From an uncultured Clostridia bacterium (GTDB taxonomy: Bacteria > Bacillota > Clostridia > Christensenellales > CAG-917): a stretch of DNA of 64,000 nt. Below, piece after piece: positions 34,360 to 42,486 of the stretch. The stretch's first letter is position 1, and each line of letters starts with the position of its first letter. The stretch spans positions 83,776 to 147,775 of the forward strand of contig CANPWB010000001.1 of NCBI GenBank assembly GCA_947581925.1, in the 5' to 3' direction. The translations under genes and the position numbers were made by a program. Under the pieces are notes generated by a model that was given only the letters and a program-made list of their open reading frames with translations, did not search any database and had not been told where the DNA came from.

Positions 34360-35838
34360 ATGGATAAATTCGATCTCTATCGCGATATTGCCTCACGCAC
34401 AGGGGGCGACATCTATGTGGGAGTTGTGGGACCGGTGCGCACGGGCAAGTCCACCCTCATAAAGCAGGTGATGCAACAGCTCATCGTTGACGGCATCGAA
34501 AACCCCGACGAGCGCACTCGCGCGATCGACGAGATGCCGCAGTCCGCAGACGGCAAGACGATCATGACCACGCAACCGCGCTTTGTGCCTAACGAGGCGG
34601 TAGCGGTGCCGGTAGGCGACAATATGACGGTCAATATGCGCCTCATAGATTGCGTAGGCTATCTTGTCGCGGGCGCGCTGGGCGCGGAGGAGGATGGCAA
34701 GGAGCGTATGGTCTCGACTCCGTGGTCGGAGGAGCAGATACCCTTCTCAAAGGCGGCGGAGATCGGCACGCAGAAGGTCATAAAGGAGCACAGTACGATT
34801 GCGCTTGCCGTGACTACGGACGGCAGTTTCACCAATATCTCCCGTGAAGAGTATGTTGCGGCGGAAGAGCGCGCGATAGGCGAGCTCAAGGAGTGCGGCA
34901 AGCCGTTTGCGATCGTGCTCAACGTGCTCGACCCGACGTCCGAGGCCGCCATAGCGCTCAAGGCTCAGCTGGAACAAAAATACGACGCGCCTGTGCTCCT
35001 CAAAAACGTGGCGCAGCTTGGCGAGGACGACATAACGGAGATACTCGAGACGATATTGCTTGAATTTGCGGTCACCATAGTCAATTTCGACCTGCCGAGG
35101 TGGGTACAATCACTGCCTTTGGACAGTGACGTAGTGCAGGAACTCATAGAAAAAGTGCGCTCCGCGGGCGACAAGATATCCAAAATGAAGGACTATGAGC
35201 ATATTGACGCGCTGTTTACGGACGCATCGTATTGGGACGAGCCGTCGTCCATAAAGCTCGACGCGGGGACGGGCGCGGTGCAGGTGTCCCTCGCGCCAAA
35301 GTCTGACGTATTCTTCAAAGTGGCAAGCGAGGAGTGCGGCATAGAGATGTCGGACAGCTTCGATCTGCTCTGCCACCTCAAAAAGCTCACAAAGGACAGG
35401 GATAAGATAGACAAGATAAGGTCGGCAATGGAGCAGGTGGACGCCTTCGGCTACGGCATTGTCCTGCCCACTATGGACGAAATGGAGCTCGAGGAGCCCG
35501 AGATATTGAGACAGGGACAGCAATACGGAGTCAAGCTCAAGGCACACGCGCCCTCCTTGCACATAATGAAGGTGGACGTCCAGACCGAAGTCAGCCCGCT
35601 CGTCGGCAGCGAGGAGCAGAGCAAAGAGCTTGTAGACGGCATGCTCGCCTCCTTTGAAAATGACAAAAATGCGATATGGGGTACAAATATCTTTGGCAGA
35701 ACGCTCAGCGATATGGTCGCCGACGGCATATCAAATAAGCTCCGCGTCATTCCCACCGACGCCGAACAGAAACTCCGCAAGACTTTGGGGCGCATCGTCA
35801 ACGAAGGCAAAGGCGGCGTGATCTGCATATTGCTGTAA
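34360..35838 (+). CDS. spoIVA: Stage IV sporulation protein A (spore coat ATPase)
   Basis: ATP-hydrolysing protein that polymerises on the forespore surface to form the basement layer of the coat. 492 residues, the same as in Bacillus. N-terminal family signature MDKFDLYRDIASRTGGDIYVGVVG, Walker A GPVRTGKST at about 24-32, and a C-terminal part ending GKGGVICILL close to the family consensus, which inserts into or near the membrane. Start chosen at the ATG at 34360 with GGAGGAGTT upstream; the frame also contains an earlier TTG inside that site. Direct evidence that the organism, or its recent ancestor, forms endospores. Expressed alone; terminator at 35981. Confidence 0.97.
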   Translation: MDKFDLYRDIASRTGGDIYVGVVGPVRTGKSTLIKQVMQQLIVDGIENPDERTRAIDEMPQSADGKTIMTTQPRFVPNEAVAVPVGDNMTVNMRLIDCVGYLVAGALGAEEDGKERMVSTPWSEEQIPFSKAAEIGTQKVIKEHSTIALAVTTDGSFTNISREEYVAAEERAIGELKECGKPFAIVLNVLDPTSEAAIALKAQLEQKYDAPVLLKNVAQLGEDDITEILETILLEFAVTIVNFDLPRWVQSLPLDSDVVQELIEKVRSAGDKISKMKDYEHIDALFTDASYWDEPSSIKLDAGTGAVQVSLAPKSDVFFKVASEECGIEMSDSFDLLCHLKKLTKDRDKIDKIRSAMEQVDAFGYGIVLPTMDEMELEEPEILRQGQQYGVKLKAHAPSLHIMKVDVQTEVSPLVGSEEQSKELVDGMLASFENDKNAIWGTNIFGRTLSDMVADGISNKLRVIPTDAEQKLRKTLGRIVNEGKGGVICILL

Positions 35839-35980
35839 GCTCGCAAAATACCTCAGACTTCATGAAAATATCAAACTTGCAAGAGTTGTGATATCGCGCT
35901 TTTCAGAGGCGTAGCGACAAAATCTCAACACCTTAAGGCGCATCACATGCATAGAACCACCGTTTGCAGAAGAGGAGAAA

Positions 35981-36005
35981 AAAGCTCGCGTTCAGCGAGC
36001 TTTTT
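35981..36005 (+). terminator. Rho-independent terminator downstream of spoIVA
   Basis: AAAGCTCGC/GCGAGCTTT with a 5-base loop followed by TTTTT. The 140 bp between spoIVA and this site and the 160 bp after it contain no gene. Confidence 0.85.
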
Positions 36006-36166
36006 GTAAGTTCTCCTTGCAATAACAAATTTTCCGACTTGATTTCCTGCCGGTTCAATATAATTTTTCCTACATATAAACGCTCGTCATGCAAGCTCTC
36101 TATATTACTTTGACGTTAGAGTTTAGAAACCCTCACTCAAAAATTACGTAGAGTGTTAAATTTTTG

Positions 36167-36195
36167 TTGATATATGCGGCGGAATGTGATAAAAT
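36167..36195 (+). promoter_or_regulatory. Promoter of the folate operon
   Basis: TTGATA (36167-36172) and TAAAAT (36190-36195), spacer 17, placing the start about 20 nt before the riboswitch. Confidence 0.75.
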
Positions 36196-36221
36196 ATCCG
36201 TACATCGAAAAATCAACTATT

Positions 36222-36331
36222 GGAAGTTGTAGAATTTCGCGCGTCAAGTGCCGTCTGAACGGGGGGTGTCAGCGGACGAAAGGCCACTTTGAAAGCAATT
36301 GGCTTGCGGTGCGATATTCACTCCCGCTTCC
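36222..36331 (+). promoter_or_regulatory. Tetrahydrofolate (THF) riboswitch
   Basis: Matches the folT/THF aptamer: outer helix GGAAG/CTTCC, TAGAATTTCGCG then CGTCAAGTG, a variable hairpin GTCTGAACGGGGGGTGTCAGCGGAC, and the conserved 3' part TTGCGGTGCGATATTCACTCCCGC. These segments align by eye with THF aptamers known from Clostridia. All four downstream genes make folate, the known target of this class. The expression platform at 36332-36364 has GCA...CTTC pairing with GAGGTGC, which contains the folC ribosome-binding site, followed by TTTTTT. Control could be at translation, by transcription termination, or both. Confidence 0.85.
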
Positions 36332-36364
36332 CCCGAGCAGTACTTCCTTTTGCGAGGTGCTTTT

Positions 36365-37678
36365 TTGATTTATAAAGAGGCCATCGAGTACATCAAAAAT
36401 ATAGAGCGCGCGGGCATCGACCTGGGTCTTGAGCGCATGCGGGAGCTACTTGATATGCTCGGCTCTCCGGACGAGGCCTTGAGGTGCGTGCATATCGCGG
36501 GCACAAACGGCAAGGGCAGCGTATCGGCATATCTGACATCCATTTTGCGCGAGGCGGGATACAGAGTCGGCACATACAATTCGCCGTCCGTGTTTTGCTA
36601 TAACGAGAGGTGGCTCGTTGGCGGCGCTCCGCTTGGCGACGACGCGGTGGCAAAATATATGAGCAAGGTCGCGCGCGTCATAGAGGGGGAAAATGCAGGG
36701 CGCGAAGGAGGCTTTAAACCTACGGCGTTCGAGATCGAGACCGCGGTCGCGTTCGAGGCGTTCAAAGAAGAGGGATGCGACGTTTGCGTGATAGAAACAG
36801 GTTTGGGCGGCAGGTGGGACGCGACAAACGCTATGCGGCACAAACTGTTCTCCGTCATCACGCCCATAGGGCTTGACCACTGCGCGTATCTCGGGAACAC
36901 TCTCGGCGAGATAGCGGCGGAGAAGGCGGCTATTATAGACGGCGAAGCGGTGACTTGCGCACAGAGCGAGGAGATAATGCGGGAGCTGGCGCATCCGTGG
37001 CGCACCGTGGACGGCGAGAAAAAATACATGCCGTGCAGACTTTTCGTAGCGAGCGAGCCTACGCTTCTCGACGACAGTTTGGACGGGCAACACTTTTTGT
37101 ATGAGGGCGAAAAATATTTTGTGAAAATGCTGGGCGCGCATCAACTCCAAAATGCCGCGATAGCGATATGCGCTGCGAAAAAGCTGAATGAAAAGGGACT
37201 TGAAATAAGCGAGGACAGCATAAAGAGGGGACTTTTTAAGGCGGTGTGGCGCGGGCGTTTTGAAATCGTGCAAAATGCAAAAGAGAGGTTTGATCTGCGC
37301 GTTCCGCACGGAAAAACCCTCGTTTTTGACGGTGCGCACAATCCGCATGGCGCTAAAACTTTGAAGAGCGCGCTTCAAAATTACTTTGCAGGAGTGCGCA
37401 TACATCTTGTCATCGGAGTACTGAAAGACAAGGATGTGAAGGGCATCGTAAGCCTCATCGCGCCGCTTGCGGCAAGGGCTACTTGCATGACTCCGCCGTC
37501 TCCGCGCGCTATGTCCGCGGAAGAGCTTAGTGGCATAGTGGGAGAGTATGTTCAATGCGACATAGGGCAGAACATACATAAAGCCGTGCAGGACGCGTTG
37601 GACGGGGACTGCGACGTCGTACTTGTCGCGGGATCCCTCACGCTGTTCGAGGATATGGGCGGAAAAGGCGAGCGTTGA
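36365..37678 (+). CDS. folC: Folylpolyglutamate synthase / dihydrofolate synthase
   Basis: Adds glutamate to folates (and to dihydropteroate). 437 residues. ATP-binding P-loop HIAGTNGKGSVSAYLTSIL, the substrate motif SPSVFCYNERW, ETGLGGRWDATN, and GAHNPHGAKTLKSAL in the C-terminal domain. Start chosen at the TTG at 36365 (MIYKEAIEYIKNIERAG) because the family begins here and GAGGTG lies 5 bases before it; upstream codons in frame are the riboswitch itself. A TTG start within the riboswitch expression platform makes weak, tightly controlled translation plausible. First gene of the folate operon. Confidence 0.95.
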   Translation: MIYKEAIEYIKNIERAGIDLGLERMRELLDMLGSPDEALRCVHIAGTNGKGSVSAYLTSILREAGYRVGTYNSPSVFCYNERWLVGGAPLGDDAVAKYMSKVARVIEGENAGREGGFKPTAFEIETAVAFEAFKEEGCDVCVIETGLGGRWDATNAMRHKLFSVITPIGLDHCAYLGNTLGEIAAEKAAIIDGEAVTCAQSEEIMRELAHPWRTVDGEKKYMPCRLFVASEPTLLDDSLDGQHFLYEGEKYFVKMLGAHQLQNAAIAICAAKKLNEKGLEISEDSIKRGLFKAVWRGRFEIVQNAKERFDLRVPHGKTLVFDGAHNPHGAKTLKSALQNYFAGVRIHLVIGVLKDKDVKGIVSLIAPLAARATCMTPPSPRAMSAEELSGIVGEYVQCDIGQNIHKAVQDALDGDCDVVLVAGSLTLFEDMGGKGER

Positions 37679-37735
37679 AGATGACATTTGAAAATAATTT
37701 AAACGATATATATTTGAAATTTGCGAGGTGCGCAT

Positions 37736-38281
37736 ATGAGCGTTGACAAGAAGAAGATAGAACAGGCGGTGAGGGATATTCTCGAGGCGATAGGCGAGGA
37801 CCCGAACAGAGAGGGGCTTAAGGACACTCCGGAGCGCGTTGCGCGAATGTACGAGGAGCTGACTTCGGGCTACGGCGAGGACGGCGCGGCGCAGCTCCAA
37901 AAAGTATTTGACGAAAGCGGGAGCGAACTTGTCATAGAGAAGGACATTGCGTTTTCCTCTACTTGCGAGCATCACCTCATGCCGTTTTTCGGAAAGATGC
38001 ACATCGCATATATCCCGAACGGCAAGGTTGTGGGGCTCAGCAAGCTCGCGCGCGTGGTGGACATATACGCAAAGCGGCTGCAACTTCAAGAGCGGCTGGG
38101 CGCGCAGATCGCGGACGAGATATTCCGTGAGCTAAAACCCAAAGGCGTGCTTGTAGTCATAGAGGCGGAGCATACCTGCATGACAGCGCGCGGCGTGAAA
38201 AAAGTCGGGAGCAAGACGGTTAGCTACGCGACAAGGGGGGACTTCCCCGAGGCGTACGTCGCGAGGGTGTTTAAAACATGA
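37736..38281 (+). CDS. folE: GTP cyclohydrolase I
   Basis: First step of folate synthesis: GTP to 7,8-dihydroneopterin triphosphate. 181 residues, usual size. Zinc ligands in [21 protein letters not shown] (Cys, two His) and the later Cys in [27 protein letters not shown] upstream is also family-typical. ATG at 37736 with GAGGTG five bases before. 57 bp after folC. Its stop overlaps the folP start (ATGA). Confidence 0.97.
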   Translation: MSVDKKKIEQAVRDILEAIGEDPNREGLKDTPERVARMYEELTSGYGEDGAAQLQKVFDESGSELVIEKDIAFSSTCEHHLMPFFGKMHIAYIPNGKVVGLSKLARVVDIYAKRLQLQERLGAQIADEIFRELKPKGVLVVIEAEHTCMTARGVKKVGSKTVSYATRGDFPEAYVARVFKT

Positions 38282-39084
38282 GCGAAAAAGAGCGCTATGA
38301 TTTTAATGTCAGCGGCAGGATATTCGCGGGCGGGACGCATGTCATGGGCATTCTGAACGCCACTCCCGACAGCTTTTTTTGCGATAGCAGGGCGGAGGGC
38401 GTGGCGGCGTCTCTCGCGCGCGCGAATATAATGTTGTCCGAGGGTGCGGAAATTTTGGATATAGGCGGGCAGTCCACCCGCCCAAATGCGAGCGCTCTTT
38501 CCGCCGACGAGGAAGAAAAAAGAGTCGTCCCCGTCATACGCGCGCTCAAGGAGACGTATCCCGACGCGCTTTTGTCCGTAGATACGTTTTACGCATCGGT
38601 GGCGGAAGAGGCGGCGAAGGCGGGCGCGGATATGATAAACGACGTGAGCTGTCTCGCGGACGAAAATATGGCGGCGGTCGTAGGAAAGTACGGGCTTGCC
38701 GTTTGCGTCATGCACAATAGGCGAGGTTCGAAAGTCGGGGATATGTTCGAGGACAAAAGAAAAGGACTGCGCCGCGCCATAGACAAACTGCTTGCGGCGG
38801 GCGTGGAACGAAATAAGATATTGCTCGACGGCGGCATAGGGTTCAACCTCTCGCGCGAGGAAGATATAGAACTGCTTGCGCGCTACGGCGAGCTGATAGA
38901 CGCATTTGAATTTCCGTTTCTTTTGGGCGCATCTCGAAAGTCGTTCTTGGGCGGAGAGGTGCAAGACAGACTTCCCGCTACGCTTATTATGACGGTACGC
39001 GCGACAAAAATGGGCGCGCTGTTCGTAAGGGTGCACGACGTGAAGGAAAACGTCGAGGCGATAAAAAATTTTATAGGCAAATAG
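38278..39084 (+). CDS. folP: Dihydropteroate synthase
   Basis: Joins p-aminobenzoate to hydroxymethyl-dihydropterin pyrophosphate; target of sulfonamides. 268 residues. TIM-barrel family marks: [55 protein letters not shown], and the sulfonamide-region loop with the final [12 protein letters not shown]. Translationally coupled to folE by a 4-bp overlap. Confidence 0.97.
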   Translation: MSEKERYDFNVSGRIFAGGTHVMGILNATPDSFFCDSRAEGVAASLARANIMLSEGAEILDIGGQSTRPNASALSADEEEKRVVPVIRALKETYPDALLSVDTFYASVAEEAAKAGADMINDVSCLADENMAAVVGKYGLAVCVMHNRRGSKVGDMFEDKRKGLRRAIDKLLAAGVERNKILLDGGIGFNLSREEDIELLARYGELIDAFEFPFLLGASRKSFLGGEVQDRLPATLIMTVRATKMGALFVRVHDVKENVEAIKNFIGK

Positions 39085-39106
39085 CGATTTTTAAGGAGCA
39101 AAAGTC

Positions 39107-39949
39107 ATGACAGGTTGCGAATTTGAGGAAGATAAGATAATTTTGAAGGACTTCGAAGTTTTAGCATGTCACGGCGTAAACCCGGAGGAGAAAGTTGTCC
39201 CGCAGCGGTTTTTGATCTCCGCCGAGATATATGCGGACGTACGCGCGGCGGGGGAGAGCGACGATGTGGAGAATACAGTCAGCTACTCCGCGGTGAAAAA
39301 AGTAGTGAAAAGTTTTACGGAAGAGAATTGTTTCGACCTCATAGAGACGCTCGCGACAGGTTTGGCAAAGCGATTGCTTGAGAAGTTTCCGCTTGCGAAA
39401 GGCGTGACAGTAGAGGTCAAAAAGCCGGACGCGCCCATGAGCGGCAAGTTTGACTATGTAGCCGTAAAAACTACTTTTGCGTGGCACAGGGTATACCTCT
39501 CGCTCGGCTCCAATATGGGCGACAGAGGCGGATATCTGGACTTCGCGGTGAACGAGTTGAAAACAGATCCCGCCTTCAAAAACGTGCGCGAGAGCGGGCG
39601 CATAGCGACAAATCCTTACGGCGGCGTTGCGCAGGGCAAGTTTTTGAACAGCGTCGTCGAGGCGGATACCTATTTTACGCCCGAAGAGCTTTTACACAGG
39701 GTCAACGGCATAGAAAAGGCGGCGGGCAGGACGCGTGACGTGAGGTGGGGAGACCGCACTCTCGACATCGATATACTCTTTTATGACGACATAGTTTATG
39801 ACAAAAACTGGCTTTCAATACCTCATTATGATATGATAAACCGCGATTTTGTGCTTAAACCGCTCGCTGAGCTTGCCCCATACAAACTACACCCTATCCT
39901 TCGCAAGCGCGTGATAGATTTGCTTGAAGAGTTGGAAAAGAAGATTTAA
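39107..39949 (+). CDS. folK: Fused dihydroneopterin aldolase - HPPK
   Basis: 280-residue two-enzyme protein for consecutive folate steps. Residues about 9-122 are FolB: ILKDFEVLACHGVNPEEKVVPQRFLIS with the catalytic region, and IETLATGLAKRLLEKFP. Residues about 127-280 are FolK (hydroxymethyldihydropterin pyrophosphokinase): VYLSLGSNMGDRGGYLD, NPYGGVAQGKFLNSV, RWGDRTLDIDILFYDD and IPHYDMINRDFVLKPLAELAP. Fusion leaves only a short linker. Own site AAGGAGCAAAAGTC. With folC, folE and folP this gives most of the pathway; no folA or pabABC is in the window. Confidence 0.95.
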   Translation: MTGCEFEEDKIILKDFEVLACHGVNPEEKVVPQRFLISAEIYADVRAAGESDDVENTVSYSAVKKVVKSFTEENCFDLIETLATGLAKRLLEKFPLAKGVTVEVKKPDAPMSGKFDYVAVKTTFAWHRVYLSLGSNMGDRGGYLDFAVNELKTDPAFKNVRESGRIATNPYGGVAQGKFLNSVVEADTYFTPEELLHRVNGIEKAAGRTRDVRWGDRTLDIDILFYDDIVYDKNWLSIPHYDMINRDFVLKPLAELAPYKLHPILRKRVIDLLEELEKKI

Positions 39950-39979
39950 TACTTAAGTGATTGTGGGGGGGTGAGGACT

Positions 39980-40052
39980 GGGGGATTCCTCGACTGCGCT
40001 CGGAATGACAATATGTCATGTTGAGCGGAGCGTAGCGGAGTCGAAACATCCC
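39980..40052 (+). repeat. 73-bp inverted repeat, copy 2
   Basis: GGGGGATTCCTCGACTGCGC...GGAATGACA and TGTCATGTTGAGCGGAG...GTCGAAACATCCC: the same two arms as at 33971-34041 in reverse arrangement, 30 bp after the end of the folate operon. Confidence 0.85.
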
Positions 40053-40312
40053 AGGGTTGCAGCCCGCCCTCACTGTGTATATTATCTATCCCGCTCGTTC
40101 TGCGAATTCGCTCGGACAGTGCGGACGTCCGTGAACAGGCACTCTCGGACGGAGGTTACGTTAATTCGCTCGGATGAGGGGACTCCTCGACGTTGCTCGG
40201 AGTGACATTAAAAATACGCACGGACGGAGGGTCGTGTTAATCGCTCGGACACTGCGGACGGCGTGTATAAGAACGCTTGGACAGGGGTGCGTTAAGATTT
40301 ATAATGGACTTT
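40053..40312. repeat. Degenerate repeat region with GCTCGGACA motifs
   Basis: No gene. Contains GCTCGGACA-type motifs at 40110, 40138 (partial) and 40237, CGGACGTCCGTG, a fragment of the GGGG-ATTCC inverted repeat at 40168-40206, and GTGTATAAGAACGCTTGGACAGG, which parallels GTGTATAAGGACGCTCGGACA in copy A (13610-13629). It looks like decayed composite repeat without the cruciform. Confidence 0.7.
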
Positions 40313-40372
40313 CAGTTATCCTCTTGACGATTTTTTCTTTTGAAATTTAAATGTTTTTCGGGTTGTTTTGGG

Positions 40373-40401
40373 TTGCGCGGCGCGCGCGAGTATGATATAA
40401 T
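40373..40401 (+). promoter_or_regulatory. Promoter of the topoisomerase genes
   Basis: TTGCGC (40373-40378) and TATAAT (40396-40401), spacer 17, about 48 bp before the start codon. Confidence 0.7.
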
Positions 40402-40449
40402 ATACACATTATATTGTATGCGTGCGATTTTCAGGCACAAAAGGTAGAC

Positions 40450-42420
40450 ATGGCAAATCAAGATTACAAGGCGGGAGACATCCGCGTGTTGGAGGGGCTG
40501 GACGCCGTAAGAAAGCGTCCCGGCATGTACATCGGCACGACGGGCGCAAAGGGCATGCACCACATCTTGTGGGAGATCATCGACAACAGCGTGGACGAGG
40601 TGGCGAACGGCTTTGGCGACACCGTGAAGATAGAACTTCTCGACGACAACGTTGCAAGAGTGACGGACAACGGCCGCGGCGTTCCCGTGGACAAGCACCC
40701 CAAGCTCAAGGTGAGCGGCGTTGAGGTCGTCTTTACGCAGTTGCATGCGGGCGCGAAGTTCGACAACGATCAATACAGTTTTTCGGGCGGTCTGCACGGC
40801 GTGGGAGCGTCCGTCACGAACGCGCTAAGCGAATGGCTCAATGTCGAGGTCAAGCGCGACGGCAATTTGTACAGGATAGAGTTTTATTCTCCCGAGATAG
40901 GTTCCAAGATAAAGAGCGGCATTGTCAAGACTCCTCTCACCGTAGTGGGCAAGACGAAGGGAACGGGCACCATAGTGACCTTCAAGCCCGACGAGCGAGT
41001 GTTCGGCAAGGAAAAATTCGATTATGCCACCGTTGCGGAACGCATGCGCGACGTTGCCTACCTCAACAAGGGCATGACAATAGTCATAGACGACCTTCGC
41101 ATGCCGCTTGACGGGGGCACGGACAGGCACGACGTATTCTGCTATAAGGGCGGCATCGCGGACTATGTGCAATACCTCAACGAGGGCAGGACGGTGCTGT
41201 ACGATAAGCCGCTTTACGTCGAGGCGAAAGAGGATAAATTCGAGGTGGCGGTGGCGATACAGCATACCGAGGCGTACACCGAAAATATATATAGCTATGT
41301 CAACAACATCCCCACGGCGGAGGGCGGCACGCACGAAGTCGGATTTAAGAGCGCGGTGACAAAGGTGTTTAACGACTATGCGCGCAAAAACGGCATACTC
41401 AAGGACAAACAGGCAAACCTGCTCGGTGAGGATTTCAGAGAGGGCATGGTCGCGGTCATCACCGTAAAGATGCAAAACGTACAATTCGAAGGACAGACGA
41501 AGGGCAAGCTGGGCAATCCCGAGGTGCGTCCCAAAGTGGAAAACCTCGTCAGCGAAAAACTTGCGGAATTGCTGTTGCAGAGGGGATATAAGGCGACGGC
41601 GGAGAAGATAATCTCAAAGGCGATGGGCGCGGCAAAGTCGAGAGAGGCGGCAAAGCGCGCAAAGGATCTGAGCCGTCAGCAAAACAAGTTGCAGGGGCTC
41701 AACCTTGTAGGCAAACTTGCAAGCTGTTCGGGCAAAAACGCCGCCATAAACGAGCTTTTCATCGTCGAGGGCGACAGCGCGGGCGGCAGCGCGAAACAGG
41801 CGCGCGACAGGTTTTTCCAAGCAATATTGCCGCTCAGAGGCAAGCCGCTCAACGTTGAGAAGGCGAGCCTTGAGAAGATACTTGCAAATGAGGAATTTGC
41901 GACTCTCATAAGCGCGCTCGGCACGGGCATAGACCCCGATTTCGACATCACGTCTTTGAGATATGACAAGGTGATAATTTTGGCGGACGCCGACCAGGAC
42001 GGCGCGCACATTAGGGCGCTTTTGCTCACCTTCTTTTTCAGATATATGCGACAACTCATCACGGAGGGGCACGTGTATATCGGCATGCCGCCGCTTTACA
42101 GGCTGCAGAAGAAGGACGAGATACTCTACTGCTATGACGATGCGGCGCTCGTCGAGGGACAAAAAAAGATGGGCAAAAACGCGCTCCTGCAGCGTTTCAA
42201 GGGTCTTGGCGAGATGAATCCGGAACAGCTTTGGGACACCACTATGGACCCCGCAAAACGCACGCTCACTCGCGTCACCATAGACGACGCGGCGATGGCA
42301 GACAAGCGCATAACCATACTCATGGGCGACGACAGCAACATAAGGAAGGACTACATCTATAAATACGCGGATTTCAACAAGGTGGACAGCTTCAAAATAT
42401 CGGGCAAGTCGGACGAGTAA
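40450..42420 (+). CDS. Type IIA DNA topoisomerase, B subunit (GyrB/ParE family)
   Basis: ATPase subunit of a type IIA topoisomerase. 656 residues, the size of Gram-positive GyrB/ParE. GHKL ATPase: EIIDNSVDEVANGFGD, VTDNGRGVPV, the ATP lid SGGLHGVGASVTNALSEWL. TOPRIM: ELFIVEGDSAGGSAKQARDRFFQAILPLRGK and DADQDGAHIRALLL; C-terminal RFKGLGEMNPEQLWDTTMDP. The segment NALSEWLNVEVKRDG leans towards ParE. I cannot settle gyrase versus topoisomerase IV from the sequence alone. Start at 40450 after AAAAGG. Followed by the A subunit, 66 bp later. Confidence 0.9.
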   Translation: MANQDYKAGDIRVLEGLDAVRKRPGMYIGTTGAKGMHHILWEIIDNSVDEVANGFGDTVKIELLDDNVARVTDNGRGVPVDKHPKLKVSGVEVVFTQLHAGAKFDNDQYSFSGGLHGVGASVTNALSEWLNVEVKRDGNLYRIEFYSPEIGSKIKSGIVKTPLTVVGKTKGTGTIVTFKPDERVFGKEKFDYATVAERMRDVAYLNKGMTIVIDDLRMPLDGGTDRHDVFCYKGGIADYVQYLNEGRTVLYDKPLYVEAKEDKFEVAVAIQHTEAYTENIYSYVNNIPTAEGGTHEVGFKSAVTKVFNDYARKNGILKDKQANLLGEDFREGMVAVITVKMQNVQFEGQTKGKLGNPEVRPKVENLVSEKLAELLLQRGYKATAEKIISKAMGAAKSREAAKRAKDLSRQQNKLQGLNLVGKLASCSGKNAAINELFIVEGDSAGGSAKQARDRFFQAILPLRGKPLNVEKASLEKILANEEFATLISALGTGIDPDFDITSLRYDKVIILADADQDGAHIRALLLTFFFRYMRQLITEGHVYIGMPPLYRLQKKDEILYCYDDAALVEGQKKMGKNALLQRFKGLGEMNPEQLWDTTMDPAKRTLTRVTIDDAAMADKRITILMGDDSNIRKDYIYKYADFNKVDSFKISGKSDE

Positions 42421-42486
42421 GCATGTTCGGGCAAAAAGGCGGAAAATAAAACGTAAAACATAAAAGCGCAAGCTTGGGAAAATATT

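Noticed and set aside
36299..36364. Upstream TTG start of folC at 36299
   Set aside because: It would place start and 22 codons inside the THF aptamer. The family alignment begins at 36365, which has GAGGTG in front.
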